A stretch of 64,000 nt of DNA from an uncultured Lachnoclostridium sp. (GCA_944376715.1 CALWDO010000006.1:32140-96139); one strand, 5' to 3'. Shown: positions 1-9,568, counted from the stretch's first letter. Made by a program: numbers and translations. Notes: a model not told the origin generated them from the letters alone.

Positions 1-663
1 CGGCGCATAGAACCAGGTTTTCACAGGATTGCCGTCCACCCGTTCGGTCAGCCAGTAACCCTTCCCGTAATGGTAGACATCCATATACTGGCCCGACAAC
101 ACAGTATGGGACATTTCCTGATAGCTGACAGAGCCAGTACTTTCTTCCTTTTTCATATCATATCCGTATTCATAATACGAATAAAATCTGTCCTCCTCCG
201 TCTCCGGGACTTTTCCAGCCTCGATCTGTTCGGCCGTTTCCAGGATCGGCGTAATATCTGAAGCCCCTCTGGCTCCCCAGAAATCCGGCGACTGCTCGCA
301 CATCGCCCATTCATATCTATAGGAATAGAGTCCGTTTCCGCCTGCATCCTTCGTGACCTTTTCCACCGGATATACCTGTTTGCCGCCTATGTACGCTCCG
401 TTAAAATCATAATAGTACTCGATCTGACGATACAGGTTTCCATTAGGATATTTCAGCAGGATCGTGTCTCTTCCGCCGTCCTCGTTAAAAGTAACCTCCG
501 CGTCTCCATAAAGTCCGCGGAAAGTTCCCCAGGTCCAGGTGACTTCACCCTTTCCCTGCGCCGAACTTCCGCCTGCTCTGCTTCCTGATCCCGTGCCTCC
601 GCATGCAGAGAGTGCCAACACCATAAGTATAAACGTAAAAAATATCATCGCTTTCTTTTTCAT
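1..663 (-). CDS. Putative lipoprotein, C-terminus off the left edge
   Basis: The frame is open from an ATG at 663 to the left edge, giving 221 codons with no stop, so the C-terminus is missing. The start follows an AGGGAGAAAAGGA ribosome site. The N-terminus is a lipoprotein signal: MKKK, a hydrophobic stretch and the lipobox LSAC at residues 18-21, which predicts a lipid-anchored protein on the outer face of the membrane. A Gly/Ser-rich linker follows. The rest is rich in Tyr, Trp and Glu, with repeated aromatic segments (WTWGTF, EYYYDF, YSYRYEW) suggestive of a beta-rich ectodomain. I recognise no family and assign no function. It reads away from the PBP gene and has its own upstream region. 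Confidence 0.75.
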   Translation of the reverse strand, partial: MKKKAMIFFTFILMVLALSACGGTGSGSRAGGSSAQGKGEVTWTWGTFRGLYGDAEVTFNEDGGRDTILLKYPNGNLYRQIEYYYDFNGAYIGGKQVYPVEKVTKDAGGNGLYSYRYEWAMCEQSPDFWGARGASDITPILETAEQIEAGKVPETEEDRFYSYYEYGYDMKKEESTGSVSYQEMSHTVLSGQYMDVYHYGKGYWLTERVDGNPVKTWFYAP

Positions 664-754
664 TCCTTTTCTCCCTTCAATAAGCTTGAATATTTGGGAC
701 TAAATATAAAGAGAGAAAAATAGAAAAGCAATAATGTAAACTTTAACAATATCA

Positions 755-797
755 TAAAAACAGAGCCGGTCACAGACAAAATCTGCAATCGGCTCCT
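755..797 (-). terminator. Rho-independent terminator after the class A PBP gene
   Basis: GAGCCG (763-768) pairs with CGGCTC (790-795), with a smaller nested CAGA/TCTG stem between them. On the minus strand the stem is followed by a run of five T (756-760). It lies 20 bp past the stop of the PBP gene and before the lipoprotein gene. Confidence 0.75.
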
Positions 798-815
798 GCC
801 TTATATTTCTATTAT

Positions 816-3521
816 TTATTCAGTTGTTCCAGCCGAAGGATCGCCTGTCCCTGCATTGGGATCCGCTCCCGCCGCATTGGGATCTGTTGTGGCCGCATTG
901 GGATCCGTCGTTCCTGCCGCCTGGTTTGCCGCTCCGGACATCTCGTATTCGCTGGGAACATAAACGCCTCCGGTGTGAACCGTACAGGTAGCCGCCTGCA
1001 GGTTTGAACTGATACCGTAAGCCGTATCCAGCGTTACCGCCTCCGCCACGCCTTCCTGCATCTGTGGCAGCAGTACTTTCACCTGCGGCACCCGGTTCGG
1101 ACACATGGTGGTAGCCAGAAGTCCGGTATCTACGCAGATACTTACCGTTACATGCTTATCGCATACTTCTGTGGGCTGAGTTCCTTCCGCGAAATATTCA
1201 TTGCGGACAATGCCGGACCTGCCGTCACTGTCGCACAGGCCTCCCACAGCCAGTTTCCCGGATTTTGTACAGATCACGCACTGGACAATGCCGGACGGCT
1301 TTTCAAAGTCTGTATTTTCCAGGTTCTCATGCACCCTGGTCATCACTGCGGACCAGAGGCTCTTATGGAAACTCCGTTCTGAGCTGTCCAGATAGTGTAC
1401 GTATCCCTGATTGTCATAACCTACCCAGATACCCGCCGTATAGTACGGAGTCATGCCTTCAAACCACACGTCACGGTTATCCGAGGTCGTACCGGACTTT
1501 CCTGCCGTTGTCATACCCTGGATCTTAGCCGCCGGGCTGGTTCCTCCGGCGCCGGTAACTACATCTTTCATGCTGTCAATCAGCAGCCATGCATTTTCCT
1601 CAGAGATCACCTGTGTAGTCTCCGGTTCATTATCCAGGATCACATTGCCGTCGTTGTCCACCACTTTGGTGTACATTCTCGGCTTGATATATTCTCCGCC
1701 GTTGGCTATCGCGGCATAAGCCGCCGTCAGTTCCAGATTGGATACGCCGTTTGTCAGACCGCCCAGCGCCAGCGACTGTGTATAGTCATTATTGGATCCT
1801 TCCAGTTCCAGGGAAGTGATGCCGAAACGAAGCAGATAATCAACCGCCACCGTCGGTGTCACATCCGTAATCGTCTTAACTGCCACCACATTGATGGAAC
1901 GGGTAATCGCTTCCCGGATCGTAGTCCAGCCGCGGTAGTTGCCGCTGACGTTTTTCACCAGACGCCCGATCTTGCCATTTTCCGTATAGGCAAACGGACC
2001 GTCATACTGTACGGTGCCCGGGCCATATCCCAGCTCCTCAAATGCCGGCGCGTATGCGGCCAGAATCTTAAAGGTAGATCCCGGCTGGCGCAGGGTATCC
2101 GACGCTCTGTTCAGCGTACGGCTGGCGCTCTTTTCACCCCGGCCGCCGATCATCGCCACTACATTGCCTGTACTCTGCTCTATAATCACCATGGACGCCT
2201 GAGGCTGGATTGTCATCTGGCAGCTCTCATATACAGTATCGCTGTCCGTGATGCCCAGCGTAGCCACATACTCGTCAATGGCGGCCTGTGCGGATTCCTC
2301 ATCGTCAAATAACAGGTCAAAGTCCGGATCCGTCTCCTGGAAATATTTCACCAGCATCTCCTGGCTGTAATTGGTGCACTCACCATTTTCGTCCACCACG
2401 CTCAACGCCCATTCCAGACCAATCTTGGAATCTTCCGGGAAGTTTTCCGGATCCGCAAATTCCTCATCCAAAATAGACTGAATATTAGGATCCTGCGTGG
2501 TATAAATCTTCAGGCCGCTGCTGTAAAGAGCATTGTACGCCTGTGTCTCCGTATAACCGGCCTTCTCCACCAGATCCTTGGTGACCTGATCCGTCACTTC
2601 ATCCACAAAGTAGGAATATACTGTACTTTCCGTACTTTGCTCCTCATTATGTTCTGCGATCCGGGAATATACGTCATCCGCCAGAGCGTCCTGATATTCG
2701 CTTTCCGAAATATATCCCTGATCATACATGTTCTGAAGCACCAGTTCCCGGCGATCCGCGTTGGCATCCGGGTTGGTGATCGGGTTATATCCCGACGGAT
2801 TTTTCGCAATGGCTGCCAGTACGGCGGCCTCTGAAACAGTCAGTTCGCTGACGGATTTCCCAAAATACCGGTTGGACGCCGCCTGGACGCCCAGGGAATT
2901 CTGTCCCAGATTAATCGTGTTCAGATAACTTTCCAGGATCTCATCCTTGGTCATAATCTTTTCCAGCTGAATCGCCAGATACTGTTCCTGGATCTTCCGC
3001 TCTACTTTATCCATGAAAGTGTCTTCAGACATAAAGTCGAACACATTGTTTTTCAAAAGCTGCTGGGTGATTGTACTGGCGCCTTCCATATCTTTAAAGC
3101 CTGATGCCAGCCCGCGGACGCCTGCCCGGATGATACCCCGGATATCGATTCCGTTATGCTCATAGAAACGCGCGTCCTCTATGGCGATAAACGCCTCCTG
3201 CACATGCTTGGGAATATTTGCGATCTTTACATAAGTACGGTTCGTACCTTCTGCGACCAGTTCCGCAGTCACATTGCCTTCCACATCATATACCGTGGAT
3301 TTGTATCCTCTGGGAATGACGCTGGCGCTTGTAATATCGGGGGCATTTTCGATCACGCCTTTCACAATCCCGATACCGCCGCATATCCCTGCGACTCCCA
3401 ATGCAATTACCAGCACCAGAAGCGTCTTCAGGAAGACCACGCCCAATTTTTTCTTCATCATTTTCTTTTTGGATTTCAGGGCTTTCTGCTTCCTGGAGGT
3501 GCTCTTTTTACTGTAATTCAT
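816..3521 (-). CDS. Class A penicillin-binding protein (PBP1A family, bifunctional transglycosylase/transpeptidase)
   Basis: It polymerises glycan strands from lipid II and cross-links them outside the membrane. A Lys-rich cytoplasmic tail and one membrane segment (about 27-55) precede a GT51 domain with catalytic Glu115 in EDARFYEH and the GASTITQQLLKN motif (147-158). The transpeptidase domain shows all three active-site motifs: STFK with Ser482, SIN at 542-544 and KSGTT at 675-679. The 901-aa length is usual for the family. The last 30 residues are a low-complexity DPNA repeat. It lies 3' of ctpA and the FtsEX/M23 genes with a 183-bp gap, so it may be co-transcribed or have its own promoter. 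It ends at a good terminator. Confidence 0.96.
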   Translation of the reverse strand: MNYSKKSTSRKQKALKSKKKMMKKKLGVVFLKTLLVLVIALGVAGICGGIGIVKGVIENAPDITSASVIPRGYKSTVYDVEGNVTAELVAEGTNRTYVKIANIPKHVQEAFIAIEDARFYEHNGIDIRGIIRAGVRGLASGFKDMEGASTITQQLLKNNVFDFMSEDTFMDKVERKIQEQYLAIQLEKIMTKDEILESYLNTINLGQNSLGVQAASNRYFGKSVSELTVSEAAVLAAIAKNPSGYNPITNPDANADRRELVLQNMYDQGYISESEYQDALADDVYSRIAEHNEEQSTESTVYSYFVDEVTDQVTKDLVEKAGYTETQAYNALYSSGLKIYTTQDPNIQSILDEEFADPENFPEDSKIGLEWALSVVDENGECTNYSQEMLVKYFQETDPDFDLLFDDEESAQAAIDEYVATLGITDSDTVYESCQMTIQPQASMVIIEQSTGNVVAMIGGRGEKSASRTLNRASDTLRQPGSTFKILAAYAPAFEELGYGPGTVQYDGPFAYTENGKIGRLVKNVSGNYRGWTTIREAITRSINVVAVKTITDVTPTVAVDYLLRFGITSLELEGSNNDYTQSLALGGLTNGVSNLELTAAYAAIANGGEYIKPRMYTKVVDNDGNVILDNEPETTQVISEENAWLLIDSMKDVVTGAGGTSPAAKIQGMTTAGKSGTTSDNRDVWFEGMTPYYTAGIWVGYDNQGYVHYLDSSERSFHKSLWSAVMTRVHENLENTDFEKPSGIVQCVICTKSGKLAVGGLCDSDGRSGIVRNEYFAEGTQPTEVCDKHVTVSICVDTGLLATTMCPNRVPQVKVLLPQMQEGVAEAVTLDTAYGISSNLQAATCTVHTGGVYVPSEYEMSGAANQAAGTTDPNAATTDPNAAGADPNAGTGDPSAGTTE
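853..915. repeat. Three 21-bp tandem repeats encoding a DPNA-rich PBP tail
   Basis: Three successive 21-bp units begin with GCATTGGGATC at 853, 874 and 895; a diverged fourth unit lies at 832-852. They encode seven-residue DPNA-type units at the C-terminus of the PBP. The in-frame unit length means copy number could vary without breaking the frame. Confidence 0.8.
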
Positions 3522-3704
3522 GCGTTAGCCTCCTTTATTCTGTCTATTATAACAAAGATGTCTCTGCAAATAAAGAAAAATTTTCCCGGCAACACAATAT
3601 GGCGTCATACGATGAGGATGCCCCGAATCAACGGTTTTACTCCGCAGAAAAGCATCGCATCCATCGCAGGACGCCACATCATTCCTTTTTCATCTCCCTT
3701 AAGT

Positions 3705-4880
3705 TCAGGAATCCCGCAGCACTTCCAGCGCTCGCTCCAGCTGGTTGTCAGTGCCCGCGTTTTCATCATATTCCAGAACAATATCCGGCGTAATGCCGAC
3801 TTCATGAATATTATTTCCGGCCGGCGTATAGTAGCGGGATACGGTTATTTTGACTGCTGAACCGTCTTCCAGCGAGAACAGGGACTGAACGATCCCTTTA
3901 CCGTAAGTCTGAGTCCCGATCAGCGTACCGACCCCATAGTCTTTTATGGCGCCGGCAAAGATCTCGGAAGCGCTGGCGCTGTTGCCGTTCACCAGAACAA
4001 CCATCTCGCCGTCGAAATAATGCTCCGCATCCGAGTATTCCGTCTGCCGTTCTCCATATTTATCCTCTGTGTAAACAATCGTTCCCTCCGGAAGCAGCTG
4101 GTCCAGAATATTGCAGGTTACGTCCACCAGGCCGCCGCCATTATTCCGAAGGTCAATGATCAGCTTCTCCATCCCCTGGGATTTCAAGTCTTCAAACGCC
4201 GCCATAAACTGATCGTCTGTCAGATCCTCAAACTCGGAGATGGCAATATATCCGATCCCCTCTTCCAGAAGTTCATAATCTACTGTGGGGATCTCAATAT
4301 TTCTCCTGGTCAGTGTCATCTCCAGGATCTCTCCGTCTCTGATGATACCGATATGGACCTCTGTATTCTCTTCACCCTTCAGATCTGTCACCACCAGGGT
4401 CAGATCCTGTCCGGTCACTTCTTCCCCTTCTACCTGATAGAGGATATCTCCGGGCTGCAACCCGGCTTCTTCCGCCGGCGTACCTTCAAAAGCCTGCACG
4501 ACGGAAATGATCCCCGTAGTGGCGTCCTGGGACAGCATGGCGCCGATTCCGCAATAACTTCCGTATGTGGTCTCCATAAAGCTCTCATATTCTTCCGGAG
4601 TATAATAGGAAGTATAAATATCGCCCAGCCCTGCCATCAGGCCCTTATAGATACCGTTTTCCACATCTTCGTCTTCATAGTCAAACAGATAATACTGGTC
4701 AATATATGCCTCCAGCTCCCGGATCTTGGCGTCGACCTTCGCCTCTTCGGACCCGGTCACCTGCTCCAGTCCCCGGAAATATGCGGCCGCACAGCCGCCC
4801 ACACTCAGAACCAGAACCGAGAAAAGGATACCGCATGCAAGCCCTTTTCCAAAAGAACTCCCTCTTTTACGCTCTTCCAT
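3705..4880 (-). CDS. Carboxy-terminal processing protease, S41 family (CtpA/CtpB-like)
   Basis: A membrane-anchored serine protease, 391 aa from the chosen start. The longest frame opens 10 codons earlier at 4910, but only the ATG at 4880 is preceded by a strong site (AAGGAAGGAGAGA), so I use it. One membrane segment (about 12-33) is followed by a PDZ domain around residues 120-190 and the S41 core. Ser303 (in SASASEI), Lys328 (in TYGKG) and Gln332 fit the spacing of the CtpB Ser/Lys/Gln triad. The family cleaves exported proteins near their C-termini. It sits directly behind the M23 hydrolase gene, suggesting a role in processing cell-wall or divisome factors. Confidence 0.93.
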   Translation of the reverse strand: MEERKRGSSFGKGLACGILFSVLVLSVGGCAAAYFRGLEQVTGSEEAKVDAKIRELEAYIDQYYLFDYEDEDVENGIYKGLMAGLGDIYTSYYTPEEYESFMETTYGSYCGIGAMLSQDATTGIISVVQAFEGTPAEEAGLQPGDILYQVEGEEVTGQDLTLVVTDLKGEENTEVHIGIIRDGEILEMTLTRRNIEIPTVDYELLEEGIGYIAISEFEDLTDDQFMAAFEDLKSQGMEKLIIDLRNNGGGLVDVTCNILDQLLPEGTIVYTEDKYGERQTEYSDAEHYFDGEMVVLVNGNSASASEIFAGAIKDYGVGTLIGTQTYGKGIVQSLFSLEDGSAVKITVSRYYTPAGNNIHEVGITPDIVLEYDENAGTDNQLERALEVLRDS

Positions 4881-4922
4881 TCGCTGTCTCTCCTTCCTTC
4901 TCTCTACCATTCTATGTATCGA

Positions 4923-6137
4923 TCATTGTACATAATTCAATGGATTCACATAACTTCCATTTACAATTACGCCAAAATGCAGATGGGGACCGGTGGAATA
5001 TCCTGTAGAACCCACGGCCGCAATGGTGTCGCCCTGGGATACCACATCCCCCGCCGAGACATAAAGCGCCGACGCGTGCATATATACAGTAGAAATTCCG
5101 TTTCCGTGAGAAACCACCACATAATTGCCGGCTGAACTGCTATAGGTGGCTGTAGTCACTCTTCCTCCCGCTGAAGCTACAATCGCGGAACCGCTGGATG
5201 CGCCGATATCAATACCTTTATGATAAGTAGACGCCCCCGCTACCGGAGCAGTTCTCGGTCCAAACGAGCTGGTGATCCGGTGGCTGGCCGGACAGGGCCA
5301 CAAAAAGCCGGACGCCCCTCCGTCGCCGTCATCCGCGCTGGCAGCGGCGGCGGCAGCGGCAGCGATCTGGTTCTCAATCTGTTCCAGCAATTTTTCCTGC
5401 TCTGCCAGCTGCTTTTCATATTCACTCTGTTCACCGGAAGCAGACTGGATCTGAGACTGGTAAGAAGCTATCTCCTGGGATTTGGCATTAATTGCGCTGT
5501 TTACCGCGCTCTTCTGCTCCTCTACTTCGTCCAGCATTTCTTCCTGCTCCGCCTTCTCCTGCTCCAGTTCTTCTTTCTGAGCCTCAATCTGCGCCTGCGT
5601 CTCTTTCAATTTTTCCATCATCTGACGGTCGTACTCTGTCATCTGCATGGCGTATTCTGCCCGGTTTATCATATCCGCCAGACTCTTTGATTCCAACAGC
5701 AGTACTAGAAACGATTCATTTCCCTGCTCATACGTATAACGTATGCGAAGTTTCATCATTTCATACTGATCCGCCGCTTCTGCCTCTGCTTCTTCCAGCT
5801 CTGCCGTTTTTACCTGGATCTCCTCTTCTTTATCCTCAATCTGGCCTTCCAGATTCTGGATCTGCACAGAAAGAGAATTCACCTGTCCGTCCAGCTGGGT
5901 AATATAGGTCTGCAGATCACTTTTGGAACTCTCCAAATCCTGGATTTTGCTCTCTACCGTATCGATACTGGATTTGATGGAATCAATCTTGTCTTCGGTG
6001 TCTTTCTTTTGCTGTTCCAGATCTTCCGTATCCGCCGCCTCGACGGCCAGAACATCCGTATGCGCAGCTGTCCATCCGAACAGGACCGCGCACAGAACCA
6101 GAAAAGACAGGCACCTGCGAAACAACCGTGCCCGCAT
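4923..6137 (-). CDS. Coiled-coil M23 peptidoglycan hydrolase, FtsEX partner (PcsB/EnvC-like)
   Basis: An exported cell-wall endopeptidase or its activator, 404 aa. A signal peptide (about 1-32) is followed by a long coiled coil (about 36-258), an Ala-rich linker (259-268) and a C-terminal LytM/M23 domain (about 280-404). The zinc-site residues are present: His306 and Asp310 in HKGID, and His385/His387 in HLH, so the enzyme looks active, unlike some EnvC homologues. Coiled-coil M23 proteins encoded beside ftsEX are held inactive and opened by the FtsX ectodomain. The gene starts 12 bp after ftsX, which supports that partnership. Confidence 0.93.
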   Translation of the reverse strand: MRARLFRRCLSFLVLCAVLFGWTAAHTDVLAVEAADTEDLEQQKKDTEDKIDSIKSSIDTVESKIQDLESSKSDLQTYITQLDGQVNSLSVQIQNLEGQIEDKEEEIQVKTAELEEAEAEAADQYEMMKLRIRYTYEQGNESFLVLLLESKSLADMINRAEYAMQMTEYDRQMMEKLKETQAQIEAQKEELEQEKAEQEEMLDEVEEQKSAVNSAINAKSQEIASYQSQIQSASGEQSEYEKQLAEQEKLLEQIENQIAAAAAAAASADDGDGGASGFLWPCPASHRITSSFGPRTAPVAGASTYHKGIDIGASSGSAIVASAGGRVTTATYSSSAGNYVVVSHGNGISTVYMHASALYVSAGDVVSQGDTIAAVGSTGYSTGPHLHFGVIVNGSYVNPLNYVQ

Positions 6138-6149
6138 AACACCCTCCGC

Positions 6150-7058
6150 TTATACTTTCAAATGCCGTCTCATAGTGAAAACACTGCCGAAAAGTCCGAT
6201 ACCCACGCCCAGAATCAAGCCCACAGGGATCAGCACCTGGAACAGCTCCCCTGCCGGCAGAAACTGCATAACGCCGGTTAAAATATTAAACTTGTCCGCG
6301 ATATATACCACCAGATGTCCATACAGGAAAAACAGAACGATAAGCGGCAGCGCGGCTCCCACAACCCCGATCACCATACCTTCGATCAAAAACGGCGCCT
6401 TGATGAAAGAATTTTTTGCGCCGATCAGACGCATGATGGCGATTTCTTCTTTTCTCACGGAAATACCGATCGCCACCGTATTGCTGATCAAAAATACAGC
6501 TACCGCCAGCAGCAGTCCGATCACCGCCACGGAAACATAACTTACCAGGCGGTTAAATCCGGTCAGCATATCCGCAATCATATCAGATTTATTTACTTTT
6601 CTTACAATATCAATGGATTCCAGATAATCCACCAGATTCTGCTGCATGGAAACATCCTTCATGTAGATTTCCAGATTGGCGCTGTTGGCCAGTGGATTGT
6701 CGTCTACAAAAGCTTCTGCTGCTTCCGGATCTCCCTCAAAATAGATCTCCTGATAACTCTTCCATGCCTCTTCTGCGGATACATACACTACCTTTGAGAC
6801 CTCGTCCCGGTCCAGGAGTTCTTCTCCCAGTTCCATGATCTGGTCTTCTGAAGTACCCTCGTTAAACAAAACAGTTACGGCAACGCCCTCTTCTGCTTCT
6901 TTCACAAAATGCTGGAAATTCTCTACAATACAGAAAAAAATACCAAACATAAAGATGCACGCGGCCATAGTCGCCACGGATGCCAGAGAAAAAAGCTTAT
7001 TTCGCCATATATTCAAAAATCCTTGTTTAAAGCAATACCCTATCGTACTCAGTCTCAT
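6150..7058 (-). CDS. ftsX: Cell division ABC transporter permease FtsX
   Basis: 302 aa with the FtsX layout: a first membrane helix near 20-45, a large extracellular loop (about 50-165), then three helices near 170-200, 225-250 and 265-295. The loop is the part known to contact coiled-coil peptidoglycan hydrolases such as the one encoded next. The gene overlaps ftsE by 4 bp (ATGA), showing translational coupling. With FtsE it forms a transporter-like complex that uses ATP to activate wall hydrolysis rather than to move a substrate. Confidence 0.95.
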   Translation of the reverse strand: MRLSTIGYCFKQGFLNIWRNKLFSLASVATMAACIFMFGIFFCIVENFQHFVKEAEEGVAVTVLFNEGTSEDQIMELGEELLDRDEVSKVVYVSAEEAWKSYQEIYFEGDPEAAEAFVDDNPLANSANLEIYMKDVSMQQNLVDYLESIDIVRKVNKSDMIADMLTGFNRLVSYVSVAVIGLLLAVAVFLISNTVAIGISVRKEEIAIMRLIGAKNSFIKAPFLIEGMVIGVVGAALPLIVLFFLYGHLVVYIADKFNILTGVMQFLPAGELFQVLIPVGLILGVGIGLFGSVFTMRRHLKV

Positions 7059-7735
7059 CCGATGTACCCACTTTCTTTAGCATCTTCCACAATGATCCCT
7101 TTCTGCATGCGGATCACCCGCTTCTTCAGAGTATTGACGATCGCCTGATCGTGCGTCACCACCAGCACAGTGGTCCCGCGGGCGTTGATCTCTTCCAGAA
7201 GTTTCATGATCTCTCTGGACGTCTTCGGATCCAGATTACCCGTCGGCTCGTCTGCCAGCAGAATATCCGGGCTGTTCACCAGAGCGCGGGCAAGAGCCAC
7301 CCTCTGCTGCTCGCCGCCCGAGAGCTGTCTGGGATACGATTTGTATTTTTCCGCCAGTCCCACCAACGAGAGCATCGCCGGCACATTTTTCTTGATCTCC
7401 CTGGTCGGCGTCACTACGACCCGCTGCGCAAACGCCACATTTTCATAGACATTGCGGTCTTTCAGCAGCCGGAAATCCTGGAACACGCATCCGATCTTCC
7501 TCCGGTATTTAGGAATCGCGCGTTTTTTCATTCTCCCCAGATTTACCCCGTTCACGCGGATTACTCCCGATGTGGGCTCCAGCTCCTTCAGCAGAAGCTT
7601 GATCAATGTGGATTTTCCGGAGCCGCTGTCTCCCACCACAAACACAAATTCCCCCCGCTCAATATGTAAATTAATCCCGTTAATGGCAGCGACGCCATTG
7701 GAATATTCTTTACTGACATTGTCCAGTACTATCAT
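7055..7735 (-). CDS. ftsE: Cell division ATP-binding protein FtsE
   Basis: 226 aa ABC ATPase. Walker A is GDSGSGKST (35-43), the Q-loop is near Gln86, the signature LSGGEQ is at 138-143, and Walker B ILLADEP (158-164) is followed by the D-loop. It partners the overlapping FtsX. The start is 21 bp after the stop of the CdaR-type regulator gene, so all five genes from 8842 down to 3705 could be one transcript. Confidence 0.96.
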   Translation of the reverse strand: MIVLDNVSKEYSNGVAAINGINLHIERGEFVFVVGDSGSGKSTLIKLLLKELEPTSGVIRVNGVNLGRMKKRAIPKYRRKIGCVFQDFRLLKDRNVYENVAFAQRVVVTPTREIKKNVPAMLSLVGLAEKYKSYPRQLSGGEQQRVALARALVNSPDILLADEPTGNLDPKTSREIMKLLEEINARGTTVLVVTHDQAIVNTLKKRVIRMQKGIIVEDAKESGYIG

Positions 7736-7756
7736 GGAACTTCTTCTTCCGCCTTT

Positions 7757-8842
7757 CTAATAATCCAGTGTCTCCATATACTTCATGTATTTCACTACCA
7801 TCAGCGCGATCTTGAACGTGATGGCGTCCTCAAATACGCGCAGATCCAGGCCTGTGGATTTCTGCAGTTTATCCAGACGGTAAACCAGAGTATTTCTATG
7901 GATATACAGCTGTCTGGAAGTCTCAGAAACATTCAGGCTGTTCTCAAAAAACTTATTGATCGTGGTAAGGGTCTCCTCGTCGAAGTCATCCGGCGATCTT
8001 CCGTCAAAGATCTCCCTGATAAACATCTTGCAGAGAGGAATAGGCAGCTGATAGATCAGTCTGCCGATGCCCAGATCGCTGTAGGCATTGATCGCGCGGT
8101 CGTCAAAAAAGATCTTGCCCACATCCAGCGCCATACGCGCTTCCTTATAGGAACTGGATACCTCCTTGATCTCATTCACAATCGTTCCCAGGGCCACGCG
8201 GATATCTTCGCCTTCCTGCTCTACGGCATCCTTCATATCCTTCGCCACTTTGTACATCTCTTCGTAACCTTCTCCGGGCGCCAGCTCCTTCACCACGATG
8301 ACATTCTTCTCATCTACCGCGGTGACAAAGTCTTTGGATTTGGGTCCCAGATACGCGCGGATCGTCTCCAGGGCCGCGTTTACCCGGTCCCGGTTGCTCT
8401 CTATAATAAATACCACGCGCCGTACTTCGGTCGCAATATGCAGTTTTTTGGCACGATTGTAAATATCTACCAGAAGAAGGTTGTCCAGGAGCAGATTCTT
8501 GATAAAGTTATCCTTATCAAAACGCTCTTTGTATGCGGTCAGAAGGCTGGAAAGTTGAAATGCCGCCAGTTTCCCCACCATGTATACATCGTCGCTGGAG
8601 CCTTTTGCCAAAAGAATATATTCCAGCTGATTTTCGTCAAACACCTTAAAAAACTGGTACCCATGCACCACCTGGCTGTCCGCCGGAGACGCGATAAAAG
8701 CCGCCACATCCGATGTGCAGTCTTCCGGCTGCTTTTCTGTGGACGCCAGCGCCTGTCCTTCCATATCCAGAACACAGAGGTCAATTCTGGTAATCTCTTT
8801 TAGTCCGTCAATCGTATTTTGGAGTATCTGGTTTGATATCAT
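7757..8842 (-). CDS. CdaR/PucR-type transcriptional regulator
   Basis: 361 aa with a clear AAGGAG ribosome site. The N-terminal half resembles a sugar-diacid or PucR-like sensory region. The C-terminus (about 300-361) is the PucR-type helix-turn-helix, with the segment NVSETSRQLYIHRNTLVYRL that marks the family. CdaR proteins usually control sugar acid metabolism, but no such genes are nearby. Its placement 21 bp upstream of ftsE instead suggests it is co-transcribed with the division genes. Ligand and targets are unknown. Confidence 0.85.
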   Translation of the reverse strand: MISNQILQNTIDGLKEITRIDLCVLDMEGQALASTEKQPEDCTSDVAAFIASPADSQVVHGYQFFKVFDENQLEYILLAKGSSDDVYMVGKLAAFQLSSLLTAYKERFDKDNFIKNLLLDNLLLVDIYNRAKKLHIATEVRRVVFIIESNRDRVNAALETIRAYLGPKSKDFVTAVDEKNVIVVKELAPGEGYEEMYKVAKDMKDAVEQEGEDIRVALGTIVNEIKEVSSSYKEARMALDVGKIFFDDRAINAYSDLGIGRLIYQLPIPLCKMFIREIFDGRSPDDFDEETLTTINKFFENSLNVSETSRQLYIHRNTLVYRLDKLQKSTGLDLRVFEDAITFKIALMVVKYMKYMETLDY

Positions 8843-9127
8843 GTTTTTTCTCCTTTACAAAATATTGTTTGTGCAAACTCCCAAAGAAAATATCGGCGAA
8901 AAACGGGCAATTTTCCGCAGATACAAAATACCTATGTTATATACTAATGCAAAATAGCAAAAAAAGAAAGAGGGTATTTCAGTTTTTTTATGCACAACCT
9001 CTCTCTTTCATTTATTTTTCTCTAATTTTTCCCTTATGCATTATTCATAAAAACCGGAACGCCGTTCATAAATCCGTCCCTGCCTTCATAGAGTATAACA
9101 AAGAATCTGCAACCAGGAGCCTTATCC
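8843..9127. other. AT-rich divergent intergenic region
   Basis: 285 bp between the CdaR-type regulator (minus) and a small membrane protein (plus). A weak minus-strand promoter may be TTGCAT (8947-8952), 16 bp, TATTTT (8925-8930). Two copies of TTATGCA lie near 8989 and 9034, and purine/pyrimidine tracts (GAAAGAGG against CCTCTCTC) could form an imperfect hairpin. No reading frame or known RNA was recognised. Confidence 0.4.
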
Positions 9128-9562
9128 ATGAGTGCCAAAACCAGAATATGGGTCTTCCATATGAAAGAACTGATCTATACAGCTGTCTTTATCGTTCTCG
9201 GAATCTTCCTGCTGCTGCTTATGATCTTCATGTTTTCCGGAAATCCGGAACAGGAAAACACAGCGGAGGTTCCAACCAAATACACGGCAGGCGTCTATAC
9301 GGCTTCCATGATCCTGGGCGGAAATTCCGTAGAAATCGCAGTCACTGTAGATGAGGATTACATTTCTTCCATCGAATTCCGGCAGCTGGACGAGACTGTT
9401 TCCGCCATGTATCCGCTCATGGAGCCGTCTCTGGAGTCGTTGTCTGAACAGATCTGCGCGTCCCAGTCCCTGGAAAACATTTCCTATTCAGAAGACAGCC
9501 AGTACACCTCCCTGATGCTTTTGAGCGCTATACAGACCGCCCTGTCCAAAGCTGAAAACTGA
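9128..9562 (+). CDS. Single-span membrane protein with a possible FMN-binding-like ectodomain
   Basis: 144 aa from an ATG nine bases after AGGAG. A short cytoplasmic N-terminus, one membrane helix (about 15-36) and an external domain are visible. The pattern YTAGVYTAS followed by VEIAVTVDEDYISSIEF recalls the start of FMN_bind (flavin-transferase substrate) domains, and the end, LLSAIQTALSKA, also fits. The S/T-G-A-T flavinylation motif is not obvious, so the similarity may be structural only. It stands alone on the plus strand and converges on the Nudix gene with a 6-bp gap. Confidence 0.65.
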   Translation: MSAKTRIWVFHMKELIYTAVFIVLGIFLLLLMIFMFSGNPEQENTAEVPTKYTAGVYTASMILGGNSVEIAVTVDEDYISSIEFRQLDETVSAMYPLMEPSLESLSEQICASQSLENISYSEDSQYTSLMLLSAIQTALSKAEN

Positions 9563-9568
9563 TGCCTG

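Noticed and set aside
1395-2312. 305-codon open frame on the plus strand
   Set aside because: Antisense to the PBP transpeptidase domain; no ribosome site or recognisable motif.
4020-5135. 371-codon open frame on the plus strand
   Set aside because: It spans ctpA and the end of the M23 gene in antisense and resembles no protein family.
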